From Euryarchaeota archaeon UBA287 (lineage in GTDB: Archaea; Thermoplasmatota; UBA186; UBA287): 41,027 bases of DNA. The stretch covers positions 1,358 to 42,384 of the forward strand of contig DAEG01000062.1 of NCBI GenBank assembly GCA_002495235.1, written 5' to 3'. Shown one piece after another: positions 15,529 to 24,215 of this stretch. Below the pieces are notes generated by a model. The model searched no databases. It had not been told where the DNA came from and was given only the letters and a program-made list of their open reading frames with translations. Within the stretch, counting starts at the first letter, position 1, and the number at the start of each line of letters is the position of its first letter. The translations under genes and the position numbers were made by a program.

Positions 15529-16500
15529 GGTAACCCCTGCGTCGTGTTCCGAGCTGATTATGCGCACCCTGCACCCCGTCTTTTTTGCGAGCTCCATAGC
15601 GTCTCTGGAATCGCGCAGCCTCTCGTCAAGAATGAGGAGAGTCTCCGCAGCACCAAGCTCCAGAGCCTTTATGGCGTTGTCGCCGAGAGCGCACAGTTCT
15701 GGATCTCTCCTCAGAAGGCTCAGCAGCTCATCGATGAGCTCGTACTCCTCAGCCACCCGCGCCTCGCTCTCAGCCCTCTTCAGCACGCCCTTCTTTATGG
15801 CCTCCACCACGCCGTTCATGCCCTCATCACTGGTGCTGTCCAACAGCACTCTCTCTGTTCCCTTCCCCTTCAAAAAGTCAGCGAAGGAGTCCTTCACGAA
15901 GCCGGGGCCTACAACAGCCAGTCTTGTGCCCTCCTCCATTCTCCTCCCCACCTCGGCAGCGGCCTCTCCGAAGAACTCCCTCTGCCACTCCCTGCTCTCG
16001 TACTGCTTTCCCGACCTGCCCGAGCTTATGCTCGCCAACCGTTCTATCCCGTAAGCCCTCACCAGAGCGATGGTGGCTTCCTCATCGTCTATGGACACTA
16101 TGATGAGCTTTGCCCTTCTGCTGCTCTCCTCAGCCTCCTTTATGAGCGATAGTTCGCTCTCCTGCCAGTCCTTTATTACGGTCAGATCTGAGCCGGGCTG
16201 CACTGTCAGGGTGTGATATTCGCCCACGGCCTCGGGCGCTTCCGTTATCCTTCCCTTTATGCGGAGGTAGTTGGAGAATGGGTGGAACTCCACAGACTCC
16301 ACCTCTATGGTTATCAGCATCGGCACCTTCTCGCTCTTCTTCTCTCTCAGCTTGTCCGATGCTTCCTCCCTGCTCCTGAATGAGAGCATCCTCACCTGGT
16401 CGTTCTCTCTTATCACATTCTTCAGGTACCACAGGTCGTCCATGGTATCGACGTACATCCGTATTCTGCCATACCTGAGGTCCTTATTTATGATCCTCAA
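15481..16500 (-). CDS. pelA: Pelota, archaeal ribosome rescue factor
   Basis: A 339-residue eRF1 paralogue with the expected three domains: an N-terminal SH3-like domain starting RIINKDLRYGRIRMYVDTMDDLWYL, a central domain with LAVVGPGFVKDSFADFL, and a C-terminal domain with AAETLLILDERLR and RIISSEHDAGVTLRSFGGIAAMLRY. The GGQ motif of true release factors is absent, as expected. Pelota enters the empty A site of stalled ribosomes, with aEF1A and ABCE1, to split them. The best start is the TTG at 16500, giving MRIINKD and preceded by GAGGTG; a GTG at 16509 is also open. It overlaps the Rqc2 gene by 17 nt, so the two are coupled. Confidence 0.93.
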   Translation of the reverse strand: MRIINKDLRYGRIRMYVDTMDDLWYLKNVIRENDQVRMLSFRSREEASDKLREKKSEKVPMLITIEVESVEFHPFSNYLRIKGRITEAPEAVGEYHTLTVQPGSDLTVIKDWQESELSLIKEAEESSRRAKLIIVSIDDEEATIALVRAYGIERLASISSGRSGKQYESREWQREFFGEAAAEVGRRMEEGTRLAVVGPGFVKDSFADFLKGKGTERVLLDSTSDEGMNGVVEAIKKGVLKRAESEARVAEEYELIDELLSLLRRDPELCALGDNAIKALELGAAETLLILDERLRDSRDAMELAKKTGCRVRIISSEHDAGVTLRSFGGIAAMLRYRL

Positions 16501-18139
16501 TCTCAACACCTCTGGTGGGCAGCACTCTGGCTATCGCGCTCTCATCGCCGCCGAGTATACCGGCTATGTCCCCGGCGGCGCGCTCAACGCTCTTATCCCC
16601 GGGCACTATGTCCACGTGTCTATCGCACCTGCCAGCGATAGCGCTCTCTGGCGCGCACATGGCCCTTTCACCGCCCAGATCGACGAGGCCTACAGCCAGT
16701 CTCATGGGCATGTTCCGGTGGTAGTTCTTCTTGCCGTATATCATGAAGGAGCCCTTCGCGAGGAACTGCCCTGATGGGGGCCTCTTGCTCACCTGGTCAG
16801 GTTTCACCCAGTAGGCGTCGCAGCTGCTCATGCTGCCCCACGCCTTTGAGAAGCAAGCTACGAAGTGGCAGGCCTCTCTGAGAGCATCCTCGGAGGGCTC
16901 TCTGCCGTATGTCTTCATCACGCCGCTAGAGCCTCCGTGTATGTCCGCATGCAGGTACACATCCTCCTCGGTCAGGTATCTCTTGACTATCCTCTCATTG
17001 TCATTGGCGTCCTTGCCGGCGATGACCAGAAAGCCGTCGCTCGTGAAGAACCACCAGAATCTCTCGTACCACTCCCCAGCGCTTCTCGTCTCCTTCTTGT
17101 CTTCTTTCCGGGTCCTTTGCTCCCTGTCAGAGGCCTTCTGCAGTCCCTCTATCTTCTCCTTCAGCGCCTTCCTCCGCTCATAGAGAACCTGCAGATTCTG
17201 CTCGACGCTCTTTGACGGATCGAATGAGAGGTCACCCAGCCTGAACTCCACGCCACCGGCGAGAGCTTCGTAGATCTCCCCGTACCTCGAGTAGGCATCC
17301 TCTATCAGTGTCTCAACTAGTCTCAGCTCAACCTCCGCTTTTCTTATCTCATTTCCCTTCTTTTCGGGTTTTTTCTTCAGAAGCTCCACGTAACTCTCGA
17401 TGGCCTCGGAGAAGCTTCCGTGCTCTTCACCCTTATCGTAAAGAACGCTCTCGAAAGGCATCACGCTGATGGCCGTGCCATCCTGATGGTACACGTAACC
17501 CCTGCCATCGTGTCTCTTTACGGTCTGGAGGGCTGAATACAGGCGCTCCGCTTCTTCGTTCCTGACCTCGTTTGCCTTTTTGCCTTTGTCTATCTCGGCT
17601 CTCGCGCACAGTTCCTCTGCGTATTCCCCTCCGAGCCCCAGGTCCACGGCAAGAGCCCTCACGACATCGTATTTTCCCTCACCTATCATGCGCGAGAAAT
17701 CCTCAAAGCCTGCGTCAAAGAAGTTGACGCTCTCAGGCGGCGGCTGATAGGTCTCCCCGACCTTCACGCTTCTGTCACTGAAGATCCTCTCCTTTGCAGC
17801 GAACTCTATGACGTTATCTCTGGTGACGATGAGGTTACCGCCGCCGAAGAGCTCAACCACTATCGCCATATCACCGAGATCAAAGGTGATTATCCTGTCG
17901 CTCCCGCGCTGCCTTATCTCCCTTATTCTCCTGTTCTCAAGGTACCGCAGGCTCTCTATCTTTTTTGCTTCCACCTCTCTGTCGGATGCGTACATCCACC
18001 CCTCAAGCCGTACGTTCACGTTCCTGCTGCACTTTATCACGAACGCGTTTTTGCCCGTGGCCCCGAACTTTTTTATGTAACCCGTTGGGATCTCGTCGAT
18101 CAGCGCTCTCAGATCCAGCCCGCTGAGATTCTTTTTCAT
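16484..18139 (-). CDS. Rqc2/NEMF/RqcH-family ribosome quality control protein
   Basis: A 551-residue protein with the NFACT-N domain at the start, a coiled-coil middle (about 270-390, Glu/Lys-rich) and an NFACT-R domain (WYERFWWFFTSDGFLVIAGKDANDNE... through HADIHGGSSGVMKT and RPPSGQFLAKGSFMIYGKKN). The functional residues of NFACT-N seen in yeast Rqc2 appear to be present: Asp9 in SGLDLRAL and an Arg at 82 in GSDRIITFDL. Members bind obstructed large subunits and recruit tRNA to add C-terminal tails. NFACT-N looks shorter than usual in the 40-65 region. The ATG at 18139 shares one base with the upstream stop and has GGAGG before it. It is followed by pelota, pointing to a rescue operon. Confidence 0.92.
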   Translation of the reverse strand: MKKNLSGLDLRALIDEIPTGYIKKFGATGKNAFVIKCSRNVNVRLEGWMYASDREVEAKKIESLRYLENRRIREIRQRGSDRIITFDLGDMAIVVELFGGGNLIVTRDNVIEFAAKERIFSDRSVKVGETYQPPPESVNFFDAGFEDFSRMIGEGKYDVVRALAVDLGLGGEYAEELCARAEIDKGKKANEVRNEEAERLYSALQTVKRHDGRGYVYHQDGTAISVMPFESVLYDKGEEHGSFSEAIESYVELLKKKPEKKGNEIRKAEVELRLVETLIEDAYSRYGEIYEALAGGVEFRLGDLSFDPSKSVEQNLQVLYERRKALKEKIEGLQKASDREQRTRKEDKKETRSAGEWYERFWWFFTSDGFLVIAGKDANDNERIVKRYLTEEDVYLHADIHGGSSGVMKTYGREPSEDALREACHFVACFSKAWGSMSSCDAYWVKPDQVSKRPPSGQFLAKGSFMIYGKKNYHRNMPMRLAVGLVDLGGERAMCAPESAIAGRCDRHVDIVPGDKSVERAAGDIAGILGGDESAIARVLPTRGVEIEDHK

Positions 18140-19209
18140 CACTTTTCCTCCGTCACATCCATGTAATCATAGAAAGCCCAGCCAACCACGCCTGCAGGTA
18201 CTGAGAACGCGGCGACGTAGATAAAGTTCATCATCAGTGTTCTGTTTGGCATATACGGGCCGCTGAAAAACCTAACGATCTCGAGAACGGCGGCCACGAA
18301 CAGGGAGGTTACGGGAACAAGAAAGCTCAGAAACCACGGGCTTGGGCCATAAAGAGAATCAAGCACGTAGGAAAAGATGAACGATATCATGACCACGATC
18401 CCCGGGTAAGAATACCCAAATCCCGCGGTATCATCCAGCACCTTCAGAAGGAAAGCGATGAAGAAGAGAGCTTCCACGGCCAGGGATGTTTTTCTTATTC
18501 TATGGAAAAACGACAGGATGAACAGAGAGAGCGAGACGAAGAGGGATACGGTGTCTCTTCTCACAAGGGAATAGGCAATAAATAGCCCCATCACGCAGGG
18601 TATGAGCCAGTGAAGGTTTGGTCTCTTTATGCTCGGCACGTCCGTTTCAATGTCTATCAGCCTCTCCACCCTGCCTCTTCTCACATAGCTCGGAGCTAAT
18701 ATTGCAACGCAGACGCCGCCGATCGCGTCAACTGCCAGGTCGTGCATTGTATCGAGATAGCCGCGCTGCTCAAAGGTTCCGAAGAAAGAGTCAGAGGCAA
18801 ACTCGCCGAGCTCCCACAGCACGCCAGCGGCGATGGTAAACACGACTGTGAGAAATGCCAGAGCGGCGGGGCTCAGCTCTATTGAGTCAGTGTACCTGTC
18901 AATGGTGTAGATGGCAGTCAGACCTAGTGTGGCGATGAGCATGGATGAGACGAAATGAGTTACGTAATCCCAGTCGTACTTCGTGTATAGCTCGAACACA
19001 CCGCCAAGGATGTGCAGGAGAAGAGAGATCATTATCAGGATCTCTAGCTCGACTCCGATGGAAACGCCAAACTCTCTCCTGATGATCGTCGGCAGGAACG
19101 TCAGGAAGAGAGATACGAATCCGGCCGCCGCCCACAGCTCATCACCCCTGATGAGCGATATGACCGCCAGAACCAGTATGGCTGCCCTGAAACACGCCTC
19201 AACCCTCAC
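18139..19209 (-). CDS. Multi-pass membrane protein, DUF2238/YjdF-like
   Basis: A roughly 356-residue protein with about ten membrane segments. The first half carries the polar residues of the DUF2238/YjdF group: KYDWDYVTHFVSSML, GVLWELGEFASD and GYLDTMHDLAVDAIGG. These Asp/His/Glu residues within helices are typical of membrane enzymes or metal-binding proteins, but the function is unknown. The second half is a further hydrophobic region without a known signature. The start is placed at the GTG 19209, 25 nt downstream of a TATA-like box; an in-frame TTG at 19260 would overlap both promoters. It heads the operon with Rqc2 and Pelota, although its role with them is not evident. Confidence 0.78.
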   Translation of the reverse strand: MRVEACFRAAILVLAVISLIRGDELWAAAGFVSLFLTFLPTIIRREFGVSIGVELEILIMISLLLHILGGVFELYTKYDWDYVTHFVSSMLIATLGLTAIYTIDRYTDSIELSPAALAFLTVVFTIAAGVLWELGEFASDSFFGTFEQRGYLDTMHDLAVDAIGGVCVAILAPSYVRRGRVERLIDIETDVPSIKRPNLHWLIPCVMGLFIAYSLVRRDTVSLFVSLSLFILSFFHRIRKTSLAVEALFFIAFLLKVLDDTAGFGYSYPGIVVMISFIFSYVLDSLYGPSPWFLSFLVPVTSLFVAAVLEIVRFFSGPYMPNRTLMMNFIYVAAFSVPAGVVGWAFYDYMDVTEEK

Positions 19210-19217
19210 ATTTGGAA

Positions 19218-19229
19218 AAGTATATACAC
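19218..19229 (+). promoter_or_regulatory. TATA-like box of the CBS-domain gene
   Basis: AAGTATATACAC, centred near 19224, is 27 nt before the ATG at 19251. The core GTATATAC is a perfect palindrome. Confidence 0.6.
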
Positions 19230-19240
19230 TATAAAAAATG
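19228..19240 (-). promoter_or_regulatory. TATA-like box of the DUF2238-Rqc2-Pelota operon
   Basis: On the minus strand ATTTTTTATAGT is centred near 19234, 25 nt before the GTG at 19209. It abuts the box of the divergent CBS gene, so the two promoters overlap. Confidence 0.55.
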
Positions 19241-19250
19241 TTTTGGTCTG

Positions 19251-19757
19251 ATGGTTTCAAAAGAGTTCTATGAAAAGAAGGTCAGAGAGATCATGAAGAG
19301 CGTCGATACAAAAGAGATCCCCATCATAGCCGTTGACGCGTCCATTGAAGACGTGCTGAAGATGCTGCGTGCCAAAAGTCACGTGTGGGTTGTCGACAGC
19401 CTGGAGAACAAAAAACCACTCGGGATCATAACGGAGAAGGATTTCCTCACCGTGGTTAGCCCCATGCCGAGGAGGACGTGGGTGACTGGAGTGACGATAT
19501 TCAAGACGATACAGCAGAGAGAGCTTGAGACCGCAGAGGACCTGATGACAAGGAACCCCATAGGCTGCAAGCCGGATGACACGGTTGAGAAGGCCCTGGA
19601 TCTCATAAGGGATCATGGCATAAACAGGCTGGCTGTTGTTGAGTCAAAGAGACTTGTGGGTGAGATAACTCTGGATAGCATACTGGAGTGGTACAGCTCC
19701 TGCAGCCTGCTCTCTCATCGCGCGACGCAGCAAAAGACGGAAGAATCAGAGAGATAG
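19251..19757 (+). CDS. CBS-domain pair protein
   Basis: A 168-residue cytosolic protein consisting of two CBS motifs. The first spans about 12-70 (MKSVDTKEIPIIAVDASIEDVL, then GIITEKDFL) and the second about 98-155 (AEDLMTRNPIGCKPDDTVEKAL, then GEITLDSILEW). CBS pairs bind adenine nucleotides or S-adenosylmethionine and regulate partner proteins. No effector domain is fused here. The start at 19251 is fixed by the promoter spacing. The taw2 gene follows after 12 nt and lacks its own promoter, so the two are co-transcribed; whether this protein senses adenosyl ligands for Taw2 is speculation. Confidence 0.88.
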   Translation: MVSKEFYEKKVREIMKSVDTKEIPIIAVDASIEDVLKMLRAKSHVWVVDSLENKKPLGIITEKDFLTVVSPMPRRTWVTGVTIFKTIQQRELETAEDLMTRNPIGCKPDDTVEKALDLIRDHGINRLAVVESKRLVGEITLDSILEWYSSCSLLSHRATQQKTEESER

Positions 19758-19769
19758 CCGGACATCGCG

Positions 19770-20561
19770 ATGCCAACGCCATACGAGAGGATAGCAGAAA
19801 GAGCGAAGGATGCCGGGATTCTGGTCACGCCCCCTAAGCACTGGGAGATCCTAGGGGACGTCGCGGTGCTTAAGATGGACAGGAGTGACGAAGAGCAGAG
19901 GCTGGGTCAGATCTATGCAGAGATCCTTGGCGTGAAGACCGTCGTGGTCGATGAGGGTATATCCGGGATAAAGAGGAGACCGAGCGTGAGGAAGATATAC
20001 GGGGACGGCACGGAGACGGTAACCAGGGAGAACGGCATAATCTACAGGCTTGACGTCACAAAGGTCATGTTCTCCAGCGGCAACAAGAAGGAGCGCATGA
20101 GGATGGGCTCCGTCGTCAGAGAGGAAGAGAGGATCCTTGACATGTTCGCGGGCATAGGGTACTTCTCCGTACCGATGGGTAAGATAGCTGAGGTCTTCAG
20201 CTGCGAGGTCAACGAGGACGCTTTCCACTATCTCCGCGAGAACATAAGGCTCAATAAGGCCAGCGTGAAGCCTTTTCTTGGGGACAACAGGGATGTAGTG
20301 CCCAATCTGAATACAAAGTTCGACAGGATCGTTATGGGATACCTGAAAGACACCTATGAATTTCTTCCCACAGCGCTGAGCGCCCTTAAGGATGTGGGGA
20401 CCATACATTACCACGAGGCTTTTAGAGACAAAGAAGATGCTCTGACAAGGGTAAAGAGCATATGCGAGGGCTGCGGCAGGGATATCCGGGCGATCAGGGA
20501 GAACAGGATAAAGTCGATAGCGCCGCGGGTGGAGCACTACGTCTTTGATCTGAGCTTCTGA
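19770..20561 (+). CDS. taw2: tRNA(Phe) wybutosine aminocarboxypropyltransferase Taw2
   Basis: A 263-residue class I Rossmann-fold protein of the Trm5/Tyw2 family. The N-terminal part (GDVAVLKMD, then GIKRRPSVRKIYG) is followed by VMFSSGNKKERMRMG and the SAM-binding LDMFAGIGYFSVPMGK, SCEVNEDAFHYLRENI and GDNRDVV. The position that is NLP/NPP in Trm5 methyltransferases reads MGYLKDT here. That is the Taw2 pattern, meaning transfer of the aminocarboxypropyl group of SAM to the wyosine precursor at G37 of tRNA(Phe). The C-terminus HYHEAFRDK is also typical. Trm5 methylase is the alternative, considered less likely because of this motif. Confidence 0.87.
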   Translation: MPTPYERIAERAKDAGILVTPPKHWEILGDVAVLKMDRSDEEQRLGQIYAEILGVKTVVVDEGISGIKRRPSVRKIYGDGTETVTRENGIIYRLDVTKVMFSSGNKKERMRMGSVVREEERILDMFAGIGYFSVPMGKIAEVFSCEVNEDAFHYLRENIRLNKASVKPFLGDNRDVVPNLNTKFDRIVMGYLKDTYEFLPTALSALKDVGTIHYHEAFRDKEDALTRVKSICEGCGRDIRAIRENRIKSIAPRVEHYVFDLSF

Positions 20562-20731
20562 TCGGATACGTCTGCTTTCCAGGCTCAGACCAACCATTAT
20601 TTGTTGTAACTTGTTTTGGCATGCACGAAGCGCTCTCACACGCAACTCAGATAGCCTGTTCAGGATCTGTCGTTTGCAGAGGTTTTTGTTGACCGAGATC
20701 GTGGCGCTGTCTTGTTTCTCTCTCTTAGTCC

Positions 20732-20737
20732 TTTTTT
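20732..20737 (+). terminator. Possible poly-T terminator downstream of taw2
   Basis: A run of six T lies in a T/C-rich stretch 170 nt after the taw2 stop and just before the 3' end of the convergent methyltransferase gene. The rest of the 180-nt gap (20562-20741) shows no gene, tRNA or repeat. Confidence 0.3.
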
Positions 20738-20741
20738 CGTT

Positions 20742-23700
20742 CTATTTCTGGAAGTTGCTTCGATTTATGCCAATCCCGTAAAGCGAATTAACCAAATCTT
20801 CTAAATGACATAAGCGTACAGAATATTCACTACATATCTCACTATCTTTATAATCCCTCAATTCTATAAGATTTAATACATCATCTGAGATTTGTTCGTA
20901 TAGTGACACATCGCAAGAGATCAAATTTTTTGGTACAGGAAGTTTTTCTAAAAATTTTGATCTATATCTCAGATATCCTCCGCCCATGTGCATCCCTGCA
21001 AATAATATTTCATATATTTTTGATAACAATTGTGAATTTAACAATCCTAATATCATTTCAATTTTTAAATCGATGTTATCTTTGATTACTGCAAAGTATA
21101 CGCCGCCCTGTGGAATCATTTTTTCGCAATCTAATGTTGCCTCTATCTCAAGAGCATCTTCTGATATTACTATCTTTCTTTTTAAAGAATTTTGATACCT
21201 TTCTGAACTTTGAGATGTAATCTTTCTTAAATTTTGAGCGCTTATGTACGTCCCTTTCTTTATTTTTGAATATTTTGAGAACTGGTATTGTTTAACAATA
21301 GGAAAGTCCCCCGATTCTTCTTCGTATTTTTCAGGAATTCTCAATCCCTCACTTATCTTTATTATTTCGCCAACATATACTGAATTTTTATAAAGGCCCA
21401 GTACAAAATCGATGTCTTTTTGATCCACATTAATTGGAATGACTCTATATGGTAACAAATTAAGTTGTTCTGTCGTTATCTGATATTTTTTATGCGATGT
21501 CCGTAGTCCTTTAAAACTTAATTCTTTTGCTTCCCTAACTGTAACTGGCATCATGTGCTTGTCTCTAGTAAAAATTGATATGACAGGATAATTTGCAGCG
21601 CTATCAAAAACGCCTAACCTGGAAGTACTTATTATTTCAACTTTTGAGGTGCTATCAAATAAAAAATTTCTGAGATCTATGGCGGAGTCTGCAGCACAAT
21701 ATTTGTTTGGCGTGATAAAAGTAAAATTGCCATTCTGCGCTGATATCTTTTTTGCCAATTCAAAAAACAGATAATACAGATCATATTTGCCTTGGCTTGA
21801 AATATAAATATTTTTATATATGCTTTTTTGATAGGGATCTATTTCATCAACTCTAACATATGGTGGATTCGCAATAACAACATCAAATCCAGGATTCTCT
21901 CTCTGAAAGACCTCGGCAAAGTAGAGTTTCCAGAGGAAGAATGGTTTTACATTGGTCTTTCTGTATTGTTCGAGTTTGGCCATGGCCTCTTCACGGCCCT
22001 GCTCTTTAAGCGTAGCTTCGATAAGCTCCCATTCTATCCGGTCTATCCTTTCCCTGAGCTTTTTCTTGTTGTTCCTGTTCTGCTCGTTGAAGAACCCTTT
22101 CTGGAGCTCTCTCAATTCCTTCAGTTTTATCTGGGATTCTCTGATCCTCTGCTCCAGTGCCTGCTCCAGTGCCTGATCCCTGCTTATCTGCGCTCCCTTG
22201 CCATTCTGCCTCTTCTCCAGCGCCGCCTTCCTCTTCTGCAGGTTCTCCAGCTCTTCAGCGTATTTCCTTATTTCGGGTCGCTGGTCACCGAATCTGGTCT
22301 CTGACAGGACCCTGTTGAGGCGTGATATCTGTTCTTTGACCCATTCGATCTCCAGCTCGGTCGGGCTTTTGGATGCTATTTCCCCAAGCAGTCTCTCATC
22401 GAATAGTCTGATACCCTCAAATTCTTCCAGAAGGCTGTTGCCGCACATTATCTTATGGTCAAGGTTAGGGAGTGGTTGTATGTTCTCTCTCTTTTCTTCA
22501 TCCACGATCAGTGATAACCAGAACCTGAGCTTGGCTATCTCTACGGCGGATGGATCGATATCCACGCCGTACAGACAGTTCTCAATGCACTGCCGTTTTA
22601 GATTGTACTCTGTTCTGGACTCCCGTTCTTCGGGGGAGAAGAAAAGTGTGAGGATAGAGCGGGCCTTGACGATCTCGTTCATCATACCTACCGGAAAAGC
22701 ACCTGAGCCGACAGCAGGGTCTACCACCTTGATGTCCTGCAAAAGTTTGTCTATTTTCCGGTAGTTGTCAGCGATCGATCCTGGAACAAGCGAGCTCTCA
22801 TCAACATAGCTTTTACCACTATAACGTTCCTTCTGCGCCATATATCTTATTGTCTGGTCCAAAGCTATGTCACCATACTGGACAAAACGCTCTATGTCCT
22901 CTCTTGATATGTTCTGGGTGTTTGTTTCAAGGTAGTTGATCAGACTCTGCTGACACATGTAATGAACGATCTCTCTGGGCGTATAGAAAGCGCCCCTGTC
23001 CTTGCGCTCCCTGACCTCTAGAAGATTTTCAAAGACTTTTCCGAGCATCTCAGGATCAATTGCAACCTCCTTTTCGAGCGGTTCATCCTCCTTGACTGTA
23101 AAATTGTATCTGTCGAATACGTCAAGTATCCCTGTCCCTGTATCTCCCGCGTTTGTTCTGACCGAGTTTGAAAAAAGTTCATTAGGTATAATTATATCAG
23201 TGTCAGTCCAGTTGTAGTCGTTCAGCGGTTCAAAAAGGCCACCATTTAGGAATGGTATCTTGCATCTGAAACGGCTGTAATAATCGTTGTCTGCGCTCCT
23301 GTCGGTGGATAGAGCTTCATAGAATAGCGGTTCCAGCACGTCGTTGAAGAAACTGTCGTAAGACGTGGTCTTCTTATCGAACAGTTTTCGCAGGAAATTT
23401 CTTGGTCCGGTCCCCCATTCATCGAACGTGCCATCGGATCTCTTCTGAACGCCGAGCCACCCCTTCTTTTGCAGGAAGTAGATGAACACAATCTGTCCCA
23501 TCAGCTTCTTTGAGAAATCTATGGCGGAAATGCCTTTGTTGCTGAACTCCGCCCCTATCCTCTGATCCTTTGCCAAGATCTCATCCACGGCTTCCTTGAG
23601 CTTGATCGTCAATTCCTTGTACTTCTCGAAGAACTCCTTTGTCACGTTCTCGACACTGAACGCCTGTTCAATCTGGCTGATTAAGGGATTTGTCTTCTCT

Positions 23701-24215
23701 TCAATCACAAGATCAAGAAACTGCTTCTGGCAGGTGTGATTGGGTTCGTTTACTCCTACAAGGAATGAATAACGTTTTGCGGGTGTCAGTTCCTTTGTGG
23801 GCATCGCTATTCCATTCTCGTTTTTGACCAGGTCATATTCCATCTTTACGTATGAAAGACGCCAGTCTTCATCATCGTCGCCATAGAACGCTACAAGCGC
23901 CGCGTCTACGCCATAGTTAGATAGCCACGAGGCGATGAAGTTTCTCTGCATGGTTCTGGCTCTGTCCCGTGATGACGTTCTTTTGAGCTTTACAGCAAGT
24001 ATCTCCATACTCTTTTTTGATGTGTCTCTGTACCCTGCGATCTTTTTACAGTCGGATATGTACTCTCTGAACTGGCTTGCGACAAATTGGGTTTTATCCT
24101 GAATGTTGATCTGGATCTCATTGAACAACTCCTTGATGAATCTGGAAAATTGGTCAATGTCAAAATTTTTTTTGAATGTGTCATCCAGCAGTTTGACGGC
24201 TTGTATCCTATTCAT
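20742..24215 (-). CDS. Eco57I/PglX-class adenine-specific DNA methyltransferase of a defence cassette
   Basis: A 1157-residue protein. A helical N-terminal region of unknown role (1-380) precedes GAFYTPREIVHYM (408-420), SAM-binding motif I DPAVGSGAF (499-507), YGVDIDPSAVEIAKLR, a long coiled coil (about 620-750) and catalytic motif IV NPPY (783-786). The C-terminal 370 residues probably hold the target-recognition domain. It should methylate N6 of adenine at one specific DNA site. Its ATG overlaps the stop of the PLD-helicase gene by 8 nt. The part after about 21,870 is markedly richer in A/T than the first two thirds, which suggests exchange of the recognition module. A nuclease motif in the N-terminus could not be identified, so a type IIG role is not shown. 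Confidence 0.88.
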   Translation of the reverse strand: MNRIQAVKLLDDTFKKNFDIDQFSRFIKELFNEIQINIQDKTQFVASQFREYISDCKKIAGYRDTSKKSMEILAVKLKRTSSRDRARTMQRNFIASWLSNYGVDAALVAFYGDDDEDWRLSYVKMEYDLVKNENGIAMPTKELTPAKRYSFLVGVNEPNHTCQKQFLDLVIEEKTNPLISQIEQAFSVENVTKEFFEKYKELTIKLKEAVDEILAKDQRIGAEFSNKGISAIDFSKKLMGQIVFIYFLQKKGWLGVQKRSDGTFDEWGTGPRNFLRKLFDKKTTSYDSFFNDVLEPLFYEALSTDRSADNDYYSRFRCKIPFLNGGLFEPLNDYNWTDTDIIIPNELFSNSVRTNAGDTGTGILDVFDRYNFTVKEDEPLEKEVAIDPEMLGKVFENLLEVRERKDRGAFYTPREIVHYMCQQSLINYLETNTQNISREDIERFVQYGDIALDQTIRYMAQKERYSGKSYVDESSLVPGSIADNYRKIDKLLQDIKVVDPAVGSGAFPVGMMNEIVKARSILTLFFSPEERESRTEYNLKRQCIENCLYGVDIDPSAVEIAKLRFWLSLIVDEEKRENIQPLPNLDHKIMCGNSLLEEFEGIRLFDERLLGEIASKSPTELEIEWVKEQISRLNRVLSETRFGDQRPEIRKYAEELENLQKRKAALEKRQNGKGAQISRDQALEQALEQRIRESQIKLKELRELQKGFFNEQNRNNKKKLRERIDRIEWELIEATLKEQGREEAMAKLEQYRKTNVKPFFLWKLYFAEVFQRENPGFDVVIANPPYVRVDEIDPYQKSIYKNIYISSQGKYDLYYLFFELAKKISAQNGNFTFITPNKYCAADSAIDLRNFLFDSTSKVEIISTSRLGVFDSAANYPVISIFTRDKHMMPVTVREAKELSFKGLRTSHKKYQITTEQLNLLPYRVIPINVDQKDIDFVLGLYKNSVYVGEIIKISEGLRIPEKYEEESGDFPIVKQYQFSKYSKIKKGTYISAQNLRKITSQSSERYQNSLKRKIVISEDALEIEATLDCEKMIPQGGVYFAVIKDNIDLKIEMILGLLNSQLLSKIYEILFAGMHMGGGYLRYRSKFLEKLPVPKNLISCDVSLYEQISDDVLNLIELRDYKDSEICSEYSVRLCHLEDLVNSLYGIGINRSNFQK

